64,000 nucleotides of DNA from Pseudoalteromonas haloplanktis ATCC 14393 (GTDB lineage Bacteria > Pseudomonadota > Gammaproteobacteria > Enterobacterales > Alteromonadaceae). Where the stretch lies: positions 682,001-746,000 of the forward strand of contig NZ_AHCA01000001.1 in NCBI RefSeq assembly GCF_000238355.1. The letters are read 5' to 3'. Shown here piece by piece: positions 8,269 through 17,643 of this stretch. Both the position numbers and the translations under genes were made by a program. Positions within the stretch are counted from its first letter, which is position 1. Each line of letters begins with the position of its first letter. Under the pieces are notes generated by a model that was not told where the DNA came from, did no database searches, and saw only the letters and a program-made list of their open reading frames with translations.

Positions 8269-10503
8269 ATGAATGCTTTTACTAAGGTCAAAAATGCTTG
8301 TATGTATTTTATCGCCTTGACCACCTACCTTTTCTCTCTCAATAGCGTTGCTGTTGAGTGGCCTCAAGAGGTGGATACGTCTGAGGGGGTTATTGTTGTG
8401 TACCAGCCACAGCCTGAAACACTCAAAGGTAACGCTCTTACCGCGCGCTCTGCGATGTCCTTTAAATTAAAAGATAGTGATCCAATTTTTGGAGTTTTTT
8501 GGTTTGACGCCAAAATTGATACAGATCGCAGCAATGATAGCGCAACGGTTCATAATATCGATGTTACCAAAGTACGCTGGCCTGATTCAAAGGATGCTGG
8601 TGAACAGCGCTTTACTGCGGCGGTTAATAATGCGCTCAAAGAGGTGCAATTTGTCACCTCTCTTTCGCAACTCACAGCCAGCCTTGAAAGTGCGCAAGCC
8701 GCTGAAAAAAGCCTTGCGGAAATTAAAAACGATCCCCCAAAAATAATTTTTGAAGAGCAATTAGCTGTTTTACTTAGCTTTGATGGTGAGCCTAAATTCA
8801 GCGCTATTAAAAACACTCCCTATGAACGCGCCTTAAATACCCCTTTGACAGTAGTACGCGATACTAAATCAAAACAAGTTTACTTAACCAGTGGCGCCTT
8901 ATGGTATCAAGCAAAAGATGCCAAAGGGCCATACGTTGAAACAACCTCTCCTCCTGCTGATTTAGTAAAGATGATTCCAAAATCAGAAGATGTTACTCCA
9001 CCAACTCATACTCCTCCCAAAATAGTTGTAGTTACACAAGCAGCTGAGCTGATTTCAACAGATGGAACCGCTAAATGGAAAAGTTTAACAGGCGGGGAGC
9101 TTATGTATGTATACAACACGGAAACGCCGTGGTTGCGCGATTTAAAAACGAGTAATATGTATGTGCTACTATCAGGTCGTTGGTTTCGCGCTAAAAAACA
9201 AACAGGACCTTGGACTTTTGTTAGAGCAGATGAACTGCCTAGCAGTTTCGCTAATATACCGCCTGACTCTGATTTAGGTGGCCTACGAGTGTCAGTTGCA
9301 GGCACTGATGAAGCTAATGATGCAATGCTCGATGCACATGTCCCACAAACAGCCGCAATTAGCCGCAAAGATACCAGCTTAACTGTCACTTATGACGGCG
9401 AGCCTAAGTTTGAGAAAATCCCCGGTACTGATGTCGCCTATGCAATTAATACTGCATCTCAAGTTATTTTGGTTGCTAAAAAATATTATGCAGTTGATAA
9501 CGCTGTTTGGTTTAAAGCTGATTCACCAAAAGGTCCTTGGCAAGTAGCCGATGAAATTCCTAAAGATGAAATTGCAAAAATTCCACCCAGCTCACCTGTT
9601 TACAACATCACTTATGTTGATATTTACGAATCAACACCTGAAGTGGTGTATGTAGGCTATTATCCTGGTTATATGTGGTCGTACCCGTATTATGGCGTCC
9701 CTGTGTATGGCACTGGTTGGTATTACCCTCCTTATTGGGGAGGAGGTTATTACTACCCTCGCCCACCAACTTGGGGCTTTAACGTAGGTTATAACCCGTG
9801 GACTGGCTGGAACTTTGGGGTAAGTTGGAGCAACGGCTTCTTAAGTATAGGTATGGGCTGGAATGCAGGTTTTGCTAATGGCGCACGCCCACCAATCTAC
9901 TGTTGCTCTGGTTGGTATGGTGGTGGCTACAGAGGGCCAACTATCATTAACACGGGTGATATTAATATTGGCAACAATATTAACGTGGGCAACCATACTA
10001 ATATTGGTAATAAAATTAATCGCAAAGACAACACCTTGATCAGCGGCAATCGTGTTAATAACTTATATAAGCGTCCTGAAAATAAAGATCGAATGGCCTC
10101 TAAAGATCAAGTTAAACGAGACTTTAAAACAGCTCGTAGCAACCTTGATGCAAAAAACAATGTGTTTGCTGATAAGCAAGGCAATGTTTTGAAACACGAT
10201 GGTGATAAATGGCAACAACGTAGTGAAAATAAATGGCAAGAACTTGATAGCGCGAAGCAACAGCAAATCAAAGATAAAGCCAGTAATATTGATCGTCAGC
10301 AACTACAAGATAGAGCCAGTAATATCGACCGCGATAAAGCGCGCTCAACATTACAAAACAGTCAGCTTCAGGATCGAGCTCGCTCACTGCAAAATCAACG
10401 TATGCAACAGCTTAATAACGCTAACCGTGCCCGTCAACAAGGTATGATGCGTCAACAGCAAATGCGCCAAATGCCTCGTCAATTACCCCTGCGCGGCCAT
10501 TAA
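8269..10503 (+). CDS. Large secreted protein with three internal repeats and a Tyr/Trp/Gly-rich segment
   Basis: I do not know its function; similar proteins are sometimes loosely labelled carbohydrate-binding. 744 residues with a likely signal peptide ending near residue 28. Three related units begin near residues 160, 256 and 368. Each has FDGEPKF-like and LWYQAKDAKGPY/VWFKADSPKGPW-like cores, with one diverged copy. Residues about 455-560 are very rich in Tyr, Trp, Gly and Pro (YYPGYMWSYPYYG). Then come beta-helix-like NIGN repeats (about 560-585), and the last 150 residues are Gln/Arg/Asn-rich and highly basic. Ribosome site AAGGAAA fits the ATG at 8269. A strong terminator follows. Cell-surface or periplasmic location is inferred. 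Confidence 0.8.
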   Translation: MNAFTKVKNACMYFIALTTYLFSLNSVAVEWPQEVDTSEGVIVVYQPQPETLKGNALTARSAMSFKLKDSDPIFGVFWFDAKIDTDRSNDSATVHNIDVTKVRWPDSKDAGEQRFTAAVNNALKEVQFVTSLSQLTASLESAQAAEKSLAEIKNDPPKIIFEEQLAVLLSFDGEPKFSAIKNTPYERALNTPLTVVRDTKSKQVYLTSGALWYQAKDAKGPYVETTSPPADLVKMIPKSEDVTPPTHTPPKIVVVTQAAELISTDGTAKWKSLTGGELMYVYNTETPWLRDLKTSNMYVLLSGRWFRAKKQTGPWTFVRADELPSSFANIPPDSDLGGLRVSVAGTDEANDAMLDAHVPQTAAISRKDTSLTVTYDGEPKFEKIPGTDVAYAINTASQVILVAKKYYAVDNAVWFKADSPKGPWQVADEIPKDEIAKIPPSSPVYNITYVDIYESTPEVVYVGYYPGYMWSYPYYGVPVYGTGWYYPPYWGGGYYYPRPPTWGFNVGYNPWTGWNFGVSWSNGFLSIGMGWNAGFANGARPPIYCCSGWYGGGYRGPTIINTGDINIGNNINVGNHTNIGNKINRKDNTLISGNRVNNLYKRPENKDRMASKDQVKRDFKTARSNLDAKNNVFADKQGNVLKHDGDKWQQRSENKWQELDSAKQQQIKDKASNIDRQQLQDRASNIDRDKARSTLQNSQLQDRARSLQNQRMQQLNNANRARQQGMMRQQQMRQMPRQLPLRGH

Positions 10504-10520
10504 ATAAAATAGAGCTCAAA

Positions 10521-10550
10521 AGAGCGGCAATAATAGCCGCTCTTTTTGTT
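10521..10550 (+). terminator. Intrinsic terminator
   Basis: Stem AGAGCGGC (10521-10528) pairs with GCCGCTCT (10536-10543) around a 7-base loop and is followed by TTTT. It ends the 8269 gene transcript. Confidence 0.9.
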
Positions 10551-10604
10551 TATAAATAAAACCCTGAGAAAATAGAGCACTGTTTAGCTCTATAACTCAA
10601 CCTA

Positions 10605-11147
10605 TTAATCCTCAGTTTGAGGTGCGCTAAAAGCTTTGCTATAAAAACCAGAAGAGTCAAAGCAACACACTCTTTTTTTGCCGGAAGCTAACATATTACA
10701 CGCATCATCAATTCGTTTGTTCCTCGTTTTTTGCTGCTTTGCTGATGTCACCCAATGGATCCAATCTAAACGAGCAATCGTGGTTGTGGCCTGCCAAGTC
10801 GTATAGGCTTGAGCAGATGCCCGTAATGCATTGATAAAGTCATCGGGCACGCACGGTTCTGGTTCCTTAGCAACAACCTTAATCTCAAATAGGGCATCCA
10901 TACCTATCACCGCACCGGATAACGCAAGTTGACTATTATCAATACGTAGCCAGTGACTTTTTTTACCGTCTGGCTCTAACAGGGCTTCAAACGCATAACC
11001 ATTGATAGTAGCCAGCACGGTAATACGCCCACGCCTAGCCAATATAGCGCTTACCTCGTGAGGTAATACAACAAAGGCCCATGACTGGGCGTTATTTGGC
11101 CGCAATGGTTGAGCGGTAAATTGCGCGCTCGTGTGGTTCTTGGTCAT
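10605..11147 (-). CDS. YdeI/OmpD-associated-like protein with DUF1905 domain
   Basis: Cytoplasmic protein of 180 residues with two recognisable parts. The N-terminal DUF1905 barrel (about 8-90) includes WAFVVLPHEVSAILARRGRI and GYAFEALLEPDGKKSHWL. The C-terminal YdeI-like bacteriocin-protection segment (about 105-165) includes WIHWVTSAKQQKTRNKRIDD and ACNMLASGKKRVCCFD. Family members have been linked to bacteriocin or peptide resistance, but the mechanism is not established. It is a single gene on the minus strand, followed downstream by the terminator of the convergent 8269 gene. Family call good, role unknown. Confidence 0.78.
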   Translation of the reverse strand: MTKNHTSAQFTAQPLRPNNAQSWAFVVLPHEVSAILARRGRITVLATINGYAFEALLEPDGKKSHWLRIDNSQLALSGAVIGMDALFEIKVVAKEPEPCVPDDFINALRASAQAYTTWQATTTIARLDWIHWVTSAKQQKTRNKRIDDACNMLASGKKRVCCFDSSGFYSKAFSAPQTED

Positions 11148-11233
11148 CTATTTCATTCTTAAATGTTAGCTTTGGCTAAAACAGCCACCGCCGTACCGGT
11201 TAACTTTACAAGATCTATAAAAACATAAACCAG

Positions 11234-12859
11234 CTATACTTTAAACTCATTTACTTGCTGTTGCAGGGTTGCAGCAAGCATAGCCAACTCTTGTGATGCT
11301 TGTGCATTTTGCTGCGAGCTTTCACTGACAGAGGCAATACTGGCACTAAACTCATTAATATTACTGCTCAGTTCATTCGCAACCATTTTTTGCTGTTCCG
11401 TAGCAGTTGAAACCTGAGTGTTCATATCAGCTATTTCGGTTACTTCTTGGTTTATTTCAGTCAAAACTTGCGATGAATACTGCGCATGATCAACACTTTC
11501 TAGGGCACTACTTTCAGCACTCCCCATCGCGCTCACCGCCTGCTGAGCCATCTCTTGCAATTTGCCGATCATTTCATTTATGTTTGCGGTGGCTTTTTGC
11601 GTATTATGCGCAAGCTGTCTCACTTCATCGGCAACCACAGCAAAACCTCGACCTGAGTCCCCTGCTCTTGCCGCTTCTATCGCAGCATTAAGTGCCAGCA
11701 AGTTAGTTTGCTCAGCAACCCCCTGAATCATCATCACTACTTGATTTATCTCGTTAGTTTGCGTATTCAGATCGGTAATTAATTGCGTATTCGCATTCAC
11801 CAATTTAGACAATGTTTGAATTGAATTTATATTATCAGCGACCGCTTGCTGTCCTTGCTGTGCTTTATGATCTGCATTAGTCGCTTTATCTGAGGTTGCC
11901 AACGCATTTTGCGCAACTTGTTCAATAGCGCTGCTCATTTGCGTAATGGCGGTAGCAATCATTGCTGATTGCTGCTCTTGCTCAGTAGCGGTTGTTGCAA
12001 CTTGTTCACTGATTGAATTCATTTCTTCAGCAGCTGAAGAGAGCGTTAGTGTTGCTCCCGATACATCGGTTACTAACGTATGAATACGTGACAACATGTG
12101 ATTAAAGTTACGTGCAGTGTCTGCAATTTCATCTTCCCCAAGTACATTTGCCCTGATGCGTAAGTCTGCGTTATTCGCTATTTGACTAATAGTATCGCGC
12201 AGTGCCATCAATGGGTTTTGAATCGAACGATAAATAAAGTAACCAATCACTAATAGTAAAATGATTAATATCGATACCAATAGTTTCATCACTAAACTGA
12301 CTAACGCAAAGTTTTTATCTGCTTGCTCTTTGAAATTATTCGCTTCGTCTAATTGCAGCTCTATCAATGTTTGATAGCTTGCGCTTAGAGGATCAAATAC
12401 ATTATATAAATCAGCTACAAACTGCTCTTGAGAAAGTAAACTAAAATTCCCATTACGTATTTTAGTTAACAACACTTGCAGATGCTGTTGAACAGGAACC
12501 AATCTTTGCTCAACGACCGCTGTTAAATTTTTTTCTTGATCCGTTAAGTCGGTACTGAGATAACTACGCCACTCTTCATCCGCTGTATTTTTAGCTTCTT
12601 GCACAGCCGTAAGTAACGTTGTCTGACTAACCGTACCTGCTCTATACTTATGAAATAAATCAACAATATTTACAGCGTAGTTATCCGATACCGCTTTGAT
12701 CTGCTTCAAGGGGACAATACGGTTATCATATAAATCATCAATTCCTTTAACTAACCCCCCCACCGTATTAATCAAATATATCGCAGTAACTGTAAAAATT
12801 ATTACCGGGAAAAGTGCTAATACAATCAAACGAGTACGAACCAAATAATTATTTAACAT
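11234..12859 (-). CDS. Methyl-accepting chemotaxis protein
   Basis: Transmembrane chemoreceptor of 541 residues. First membrane helix about 10-32 ([20 protein letters not shown]), a four-helix-bundle-like periplasmic sensor about 33-185 ([20 protein letters not shown] is typical of 4HB_MCP), second helix about 188-210, HAMP domain to about 265, then the cytoplasmic signalling coiled coil. The hairpin tip is intact ([33 protein letters not shown]). It should signal through CheW/CheA encoded elsewhere. No C-terminal CheR/CheB tethering pentapeptide is seen. Divergent to the binding-protein-like gene at 13005, which may or may not be related in function. Confidence 0.95.
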   Translation of the reverse strand: MLNNYLVRTRLIVLALFPVIIFTVTAIYLINTVGGLVKGIDDLYDNRIVPLKQIKAVSDNYAVNIVDLFHKYRAGTVSQTTLLTAVQEAKNTADEEWRSYLSTDLTDQEKNLTAVVEQRLVPVQQHLQVLLTKIRNGNFSLLSQEQFVADLYNVFDPLSASYQTLIELQLDEANNFKEQADKNFALVSLVMKLLVSILIILLLVIGYFIYRSIQNPLMALRDTISQIANNADLRIRANVLGEDEIADTARNFNHMLSRIHTLVTDVSGATLTLSSAAEEMNSISEQVATTATEQEQQSAMIATAITQMSSAIEQVAQNALATSDKATNADHKAQQGQQAVADNINSIQTLSKLVNANTQLITDLNTQTNEINQVVMMIQGVAEQTNLLALNAAIEAARAGDSGRGFAVVADEVRQLAHNTQKATANINEMIGKLQEMAQQAVSAMGSAESSALESVDHAQYSSQVLTEINQEVTEIADMNTQVSTATEQQKMVANELSSNINEFSASIASVSESSQQNAQASQELAMLAATLQQQVNEFKV

Positions 12860-13004
12860 AGTATGCCAATGACTACATAGATTGTAATTTAAGTATAATC
12901 ACAAATTCGCAGGCTTCTCGTTATTTTGTAATCTTTTTTGCAATAATTAAAATATGAGAACTTTGCTATACTCATTGCATTAACGTTAAACACAACTATA
13001 AATT

Positions 13005-13811
13005 ATGAAATTGTATGCTTCACACCTGTTTGTACTCTTCTTTTCTTTGCTGTTTGTAAACTTAGTGCATGCAAATGAGGCTGTGGTTAATCTTCATTTA
13101 GCGCGACCAAGTATCGGTGACACGCCTAATAATCGTTATATGCACGAGTTATTATCACTGGCTTTTGCACAGCAAAATAAAAAGGTTAACTTTTTATATA
13201 CTGTTGAACCGATGAATAAAAAACGCATCGTGGAAGAGCTACAAAAACCGAACAGTATTAATTTAGCTTGGTTATCAATTCCACAAGGGAGCCAACCTAC
13301 ATTACGACACACATCATTGGCACTGTATCAAGGTTTACATGGTAAGAGGTTGCTCATTATTAACAAAAACCAACAATCACGCTTTGCTGAAATATCTACA
13401 GTGGAGCAACTAAAACCTTTAATCGCTTTACAAAAGCAGAGTTGGTCAGACTATGATGTATTAATACGTAACGGCTTTACTGTTAATGGAGAGCTAAGCT
13501 ATGCAGGGATGACGAAAGCACTCGAAACTGGTTTAGCGGATCACTTTCCTCGCTCGGTGTCTGCAATAACAGCTGAAATGAGCAAACTTCAACATCAAAA
13601 CTTGATGATTGAACCAAGCATTATGCTGCAGTACTCCAACCCTTACCATTTTTACACTCATAAACAAAACGATGAAATGTTAAAGCAATTAGAAGCTGGC
13701 TTATTAAAAATACAGCAAAATGGTCAATTTGAGTTACTGTATAACCGTTATTTTGCTGATAAAGAACGTCAGTTACAATTAGCAACGCGGAAAATATTTG
13801 TTTTACAATAA
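13005..13811 (+). CDS. Periplasmic substrate-binding-like protein (SBP family 3 fold)
   Basis: Secreted protein of 268 residues with a signal peptide ending near residue 23 (VNLVHANEA). The body resembles solute-binding family 3 proteins: LHLARPSIGDTPNNRYMHEL at the start, an alternating domain pattern, and a C-terminal GLLKIQQNGQFELLYNRYF, which is the usual final motif of such proteins. No permease or ATPase gene lies beside it, so it may be an orphan sensor-type binding protein rather than a transporter part. It is followed 11 bases later by a DM13 gene and probably cotranscribed. Ligand unknown. Confidence 0.7.
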   Translation: MKLYASHLFVLFFSLLFVNLVHANEAVVNLHLARPSIGDTPNNRYMHELLSLAFAQQNKKVNFLYTVEPMNKKRIVEELQKPNSINLAWLSIPQGSQPTLRHTSLALYQGLHGKRLLIINKNQQSRFAEISTVEQLKPLIALQKQSWSDYDVLIRNGFTVNGELSYAGMTKALETGLADHFPRSVSAITAEMSKLQHQNLMIEPSIMLQYSNPYHFYTHKQNDEMLKQLEAGLLKIQQNGQFELLYNRYFADKERQLQLATRKIFVLQ

Positions 13812-13822
13812 GGGCTTATATT

Positions 13823-14293
13823 ATGCTTCAAACACTGATCAGAATATTTACCTATTTAATTGTTTTTGCTTTCGGTTTTGCAGCGGGTTTATACTCTCTT
13901 CCGATCCTCACCGCGCCTGTTGGCCCAAGTAAACTAGAGCTCGCCACCCATGCGCAACACGCATTATACCGTGGTGAGTTTAAAGATGATCTAGCCGGCT
14001 CTGATAGCTTCCATTATGGCAAGGGTGAAGTTAGATTAACGAATAGCACGATTTCTTTTGCTGGTACTTTAAGCCCAGGGCCTGATTATCAGCTCTATCT
14101 CGCTAACCGCTTTATTGATAACGAGAATGATTTTTTAGCTTACAAAGGCACCATGACACGGGTTGCTAGTATAAATACCTTTGATGGCTTTTTAGTTACA
14201 GTGCCGCAAGGTATAAATATTGCTGATTTTAATACCGTGATTATCTGGTGCGAAAGTTTTAATGAATTTATCAGCGCTGCCCAATATCAATAA
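13823..14293 (+). CDS. DM13 domain protein, membrane anchored
   Basis: 156-residue protein with one N-terminal hydrophobic segment (about 8-28, LIVFAFGFAAGLYSLPILTA) and a DM13 domain filling the rest. DM13 hallmarks are seen: HALYRGEFKDDLAGSDSFHYGKGEV near the start (given in part), LSPGPDYQLYL in the middle, and the terminal VIIWCESFNEFISAAQY containing the conserved Cys thought to serve redox or electron-transfer chemistry in DM13/DOMON proteins. It follows the binding-protein-like gene by 11 bases. Probably faces the periplasm. Confidence 0.8.
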   Translation: MLQTLIRIFTYLIVFAFGFAAGLYSLPILTAPVGPSKLELATHAQHALYRGEFKDDLAGSDSFHYGKGEVRLTNSTISFAGTLSPGPDYQLYLANRFIDNENDFLAYKGTMTRVASINTFDGFLVTVPQGINIADFNTVIIWCESFNEFISAAQYQ

Positions 14294-14295
14294 AG

Positions 14296-14700
14296 TTATC
14301 GGTTTGGCTCAAACCCATCGTAATGCGGCAGGTCATCATTTAGTCGCTCCCAATTAGCCTTTGAACTGACAAAATTATGACTGATTGGACGCTCAACAAT
14401 ATCACTGTCGAGAATGCCTAGCCGTAATCTTAATCGGCTACTATCATCGCGGTTTTCGCTGAAAACGGGGCTACCGCAGGCGCTGCAAAAATAACGAATG
14501 CGGCCCGGTTTAAACTCAAAAGCCGTCAAATTATTTTGCCCTTGGGTAATGCTAAAATCAGCTCGATTAATAAATCCGTTAGTGGCAAATGCGGTACCGC
14601 TCGATTTACGGCATAACGAACAATGGCAGTGAATAATACTATCTATTGGACCATTGATTTGAACTGCCACTTTCTTACACAAACAACTTCCTTGGTACAT
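14296..14700 (-). CDS. GFA family zinc protein
   Basis: 134-residue protein of the GFA (glutathione-dependent formaldehyde-activating-like) family, a Mss4-like zinc fold. Likely zinc ligands are visible: Cys6 and Cys8 (GSCLCKK), Cys25, Cys27 and Cys30 (HCHCSLCRK), and Cys72 and Cys75 (FCSACGSPVF). Despite the family name, most members have no shown formaldehyde activity, so function is open. Its stop is 2 bases from the convergent DM13 gene stop. Cytoplasmic, single-gene unit. Confidence 0.88.
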   Translation of the reverse strand: MYQGSCLCKKVAVQINGPIDSIIHCHCSLCRKSSGTAFATNGFINRADFSITQGQNNLTAFEFKPGRIRYFCSACGSPVFSENRDDSSRLRLRLGILDSDIVERPISHNFVSSKANWERLNDDLPHYDGFEPNR

Positions 14701-14757
14701 AGCCTTGCTCCGATGTTTTTAAATATACCCTACTAAAAAGTATACCATCTTATAAAC

Positions 14758-14790
14758 AAAAAAAGTCGCCTTTGGAGAGGGCGACTTTGG
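14758..14790 (-). terminator. Intrinsic terminator read on the minus strand (ahpF end)
   Basis: Stem AAGTCGCC/GGCGACTT with a 9-base loop is followed on the minus strand by a run of seven T (A-run at 14758-14764 on the plus strand). It lies downstream of ahpF but is separated from the ahpF stop by a 263-bp repeat element. Confidence 0.8.
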
Positions 14791-14811
14791 AGAATAACAG
14801 TCATGGGTGGA

Positions 14812-15074
14812 ATACCCAAGTGACCTCAAGATAAGAGTTTCAGTTGGAATTAAAAGCGATTTAGACAAGGCATTGATTGCAAGTAATAGTGGTTCTATTA
14901 TTCAAATCAATAACGCAGTATAAACCGCTTTTAAACCAACCCTTTGGGCGATTCACAGGAACTTACTCTCTGCGTTGTGACTCCTAAAAAGGGCTGACCA
15001 TTCTTGCGAAGTAACGCCTTGATATTAAGCCCCTGTGAAACGCTGAATTCTATATATTGAGGCCACTTGGGTAT
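14812..15074. repeat. Short inverted-repeat-bounded element (MITE-like), 263 bp
   Basis: The ends form an 18-bp inverted repeat with one mismatch: ATACCCAAGTGACCTCAA at 14812-14829 and TTGAGGCCACTTGGGTAT at 15057-15074. Inside are nested inverted pairs, for example TTCACAGG with CCTGTGAA and AAAGCG with CGCTTT, so the RNA could fold extensively. There is no coding frame. It sits between the ahpF stop and the ahpF terminator. No clear target-site duplication is visible. Mobility is inferred from structure; copy number must be checked in the genome. Confidence 0.65.
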
Positions 15075-15118
15075 CAACTGTTAAATCATAGACATATGAC
15101 TGCTAAATCAAGAGTTTT

Positions 15119-16693
15119 TTATGCAGCTTCTGTGTTTTGCTCACTGTGGCGAATTAAGTAATCAAACGCCCCTAAGCTTGCTGTTGCGCCACTGCCCATC
15201 GCAATGATGATTTGCTTAAATGGGGTATTTGTCGCATCCCCCGCGCCATACACACCCGCCAGTGAGGTTGCCCCTTTGGCATCCACTAAAATTTCACCAA
15301 ATTGACTAAGCTCAAGCGATGAGCCTTTCAGCCATTCGGTATTTGGTATTAAACCTATTTGTACAAAAATACCTGCGAGGGCAAGGCGCTTACTTTCACC
15401 TGAGACACGGTCGGTGTAGTTCAAACCAGTCACTTTTTTACCATCACCTAACACCTCTGTGGTTTGTGCGTTTTTAATAATGGTAATGTTGCTCAAGCTA
15501 TTTGCTTTACGGATCAGTACTTCATCGGCGCGTAATGTATCTGCAAATTCAAGTACCGTCACATGCTCAACAATATTTGCTAAATCAATTGCAGCTTCTA
15601 TTCCCGAGTTACCACCACCGATAACTGCCACAGGCTTGCCTTTGAATAAAGGACCATCACAGTGTGGGCAATACGCAACACCATGACCGCGGTACTCTTG
15701 CTCACCCGGTACATTCATTTCTCGCCAGCGGGCACCGGTTGCTAAAACTAACGACTTAGCTTTTAAAGTAGCGCCGTTTTCTAAAGTGATTTCATACTTA
15801 TTATTAACACGCTCAAGTCCAGCAGCGCGTTGGTTATGCATTACATCAACGTCGTACTCTTTAACATGTTCTTCAAGCTGAGCAACCAATTTTGGCCCTT
15901 CAGTTGCTTTAATTGAAATAAAGTTTTCTATCGCGAGTGTATCTGCAACCTGACCACCAAATCTATCGGCAACGATACCGGTATTTAGCCCTTTGCGTGC
16001 AGAATAAATTGCAGCTGATGACCCTGCTGGCCCACCACCGATGACTAGAACGTCAAATTCATCTTTCTCACTCAAAGCAGCCGCTTGGCGAGCCGCCCCT
16101 TTTGAATCAACTTTATTTAAAATATCAGTTAAGCTAATTGCACCTTGGCTAAATGGCTCACCATTTAAATACACCGCCGGTACCGCTAAAATATTGCGCT
16201 GCTCAACTTCATCTTGAAATAAAGCCCCATCAATCATGGTGGCTTTTATCTTGCTGTTTGTGACTGCCATTGTATTGAGTGCCTGTACAACTTGCGGGCA
16301 CGTTTGGCAGCTTAAGCTGATATAAATTTCAAAGTTTAATGGTTGTTCAAGTGATTGTATTTGTTCAATGTCTTCACTTTTAGCTTTAGTTGGGTGTCCG
16401 CCAGTATGTAAAAGTGCTAACACTAAACTTGTAAATTCATGCCCCATAGGTACACCTGCAAAAGTGATATGGGTATCGTTTATCGCTGAGTGCACAACCA
16501 TAGATGGACGACGAGCGTCGCTGTCTGGGTTGTTTGAGACCGAGATTTTATCGCTTAACGTAGCGAGATCATTCGCTAAGCTTTCGATTTCTGTTGATTT
16601 TTTGCTGTCATCCAAGGCGATAAGCAGCTCAACAGGTTGAGTAAGCGATTCAAAATGGCTTTTTAATTGGTTTTTAATGTTGTTGTCTAACAT
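15119..16693 (-). CDS. ahpF: Alkyl hydroperoxide reductase subunit F
   Basis: Flavoprotein disulfide reductase that passes electrons from NADH to AhpC; 524 residues, the normal AhpF length. The N-terminal tandem thioredoxin-fold domain carries [12 protein letters not shown] near residue 130. FAD site [19 protein letters not shown], redox pair YCPHCDG, NAD site [12 protein letters not shown] and the C-terminal [14 protein letters not shown] are all intact. ATG at 16693 is chosen because [10 protein letters not shown] matches the family start; the longer frame from 16735 has no ribosome site. It follows ahpC on the same strand after about 130 bases. Confidence 0.96.
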   Translation of the reverse strand: MLDNNIKNQLKSHFESLTQPVELLIALDDSKKSTEIESLANDLATLSDKISVSNNPDSDARRPSMVVHSAINDTHITFAGVPMGHEFTSLVLALLHTGGHPTKAKSEDIEQIQSLEQPLNFEIYISLSCQTCPQVVQALNTMAVTNSKIKATMIDGALFQDEVEQRNILAVPAVYLNGEPFSQGAISLTDILNKVDSKGAARQAAALSEKDEFDVLVIGGGPAGSSAAIYSARKGLNTGIVADRFGGQVADTLAIENFISIKATEGPKLVAQLEEHVKEYDVDVMHNQRAAGLERVNNKYEITLENGATLKAKSLVLATGARWREMNVPGEQEYRGHGVAYCPHCDGPLFKGKPVAVIGGGNSGIEAAIDLANIVEHVTVLEFADTLRADEVLIRKANSLSNITIIKNAQTTEVLGDGKKVTGLNYTDRVSGESKRLALAGIFVQIGLIPNTEWLKGSSLELSQFGEILVDAKGATSLAGVYGAGDATNTPFKQIIIAMGSGATASLGAFDYLIRHSEQNTEAA

Positions 16694-16802
16694 GGCTCTG
16701 CCCTTGTTTTCAGCAAAAGGAAACCCATCACACATGCTAATGTGCTTAAAAACTAATGTGATGGGTTACGAGATATAAGCGCGACTTAATGCAGCGCTCA
16801 AT

Positions 16803-16816
16803 GTAGCTTAAGCTAC
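16803..16816. other. Perfect 14-bp palindrome in the ahpC-ahpF gap
   Basis: GTAGCTTAAGCTAC lies 11 bases downstream of the ahpC stop on the minus strand. It could be part of an RNA stem that adjusts the ahpC to ahpF ratio, or an operator; there is no T-tract, so it is not a standard terminator. Confidence 0.35.
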
Positions 16817-16826
16817 GTTTGGCAAA

Positions 16827-17396
16827 TTAAATTTTGCCTACTAAATCAAGTGAAGGAGCCAATGTTTCTTCACCTGGCTGCCATGAAGCAGGACATACTT
16901 CACCGTCGTGAGTAGCAATGTACTGAGCGGCTTGAACTTTACGTACAAGTTCTTTTGCGCTACGGCCAATACCTAAGTCATGCGTTTCGATAACTTTGAT
17001 TTCGCCTTCTGGATTCATTACAAATGTACCGCGAAGTGCTAAACCTTCTTCTTCAATCATCACACCAAAGCTGCGCGTAATACGGCCAGTTGGATCACCA
17101 ATCATTGGGTAAGTAATTTTACCAATGGTGTCTGACGTATCGTGCCATGCTTTATGAGTAAAGTGCGTGTCAGTAGACACTGAGTATACTTCAACACCCA
17201 TTTCTTGAAGTTGTGCATAGTGATCTGCAAGGTCACCTAATTCAGTAGGACATACAAATGTGAAATCTGCAGGGTAAAAGAAGAAGATTGACCACTTACC
17301 AAGTACATCTTTTTCAGATAGCTCTACAAAGTCACCATTGTGGTATGCAGTTGCGTTAAAAGGTTGGATTTTTGTGTTAATTAATGAAGTGCTCAT
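16827..17396 (-). CDS. ahpC: Alkyl hydroperoxide reductase subunit C (typical 2-Cys peroxiredoxin)
   Basis: 189-residue peroxiredoxin that reduces hydrogen peroxide and organic peroxides. The peroxidatic Cys is in FYPADFTFVCPTELGDLADH (near residue 48), the resolving Cys in GEVCPASW near residue 167, and the C-terminus ends SLDLVGKI as in enterobacterial AhpC. The GGLG-type segment associated with sensitivity to over-oxidation is not obvious. ATG at 17396 is preferred: GAGG lies 6 bases before it, and MSTSLINTK matches the family. It is recycled by AhpF, encoded next. Confidence 0.97.
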   Translation of the reverse strand: MSTSLINTKIQPFNATAYHNGDFVELSEKDVLGKWSIFFFYPADFTFVCPTELGDLADHYAQLQEMGVEVYSVSTDTHFTHKAWHDTSDTIGKITYPMIGDPTGRITRSFGVMIEEEGLALRGTFVMNPEGEIKVIETHDLGIGRSAKELVRKVQAAQYIATHDGEVCPASWQPGEETLAPSLDLVGKI

Positions 17397-17430
17397 AGTA
17401 TTCCTCATTTATATATTTAAAAGTAAAAAC

Positions 17431-17448
17431 AACACAGCTCACTGTGTT
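17431..17448 (-). promoter_or_regulatory. Stem-loop in the ahpC leader
   Basis: AACACAG and CTGTGTT form a perfect 7-bp inverted repeat with a 4-base loop about 35-52 bases before the ahpC start. On the minus strand it is followed by GTTTTTACTTTT, so it resembles a weak attenuator. Whether it acts as RNA or DNA is not shown. Confidence 0.4.
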
Positions 17449-17643
17449 GGCTTGAGTAATACAATAAGGCGTTTTATTAATTTAATAAAATTGATTGTTT
17501 AGATTAATTCAATCGTTTTTTAAGATTGATAGTAAAACTACGTTGTTGTTTGAGTGATAGCGCTAAAGCTTTTTTGTGTCCAGTGCTACAATGTCCCAAA
17601 AAATATCGTTGATCTCTATCCTTTGTTAACTTTAAGGTAAGCC

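Noticed and set aside
14812..15074. Small regulatory RNA gene
   Set aside because: The terminal inverted repeat better fits a repeat element; no separate promoter was visible.
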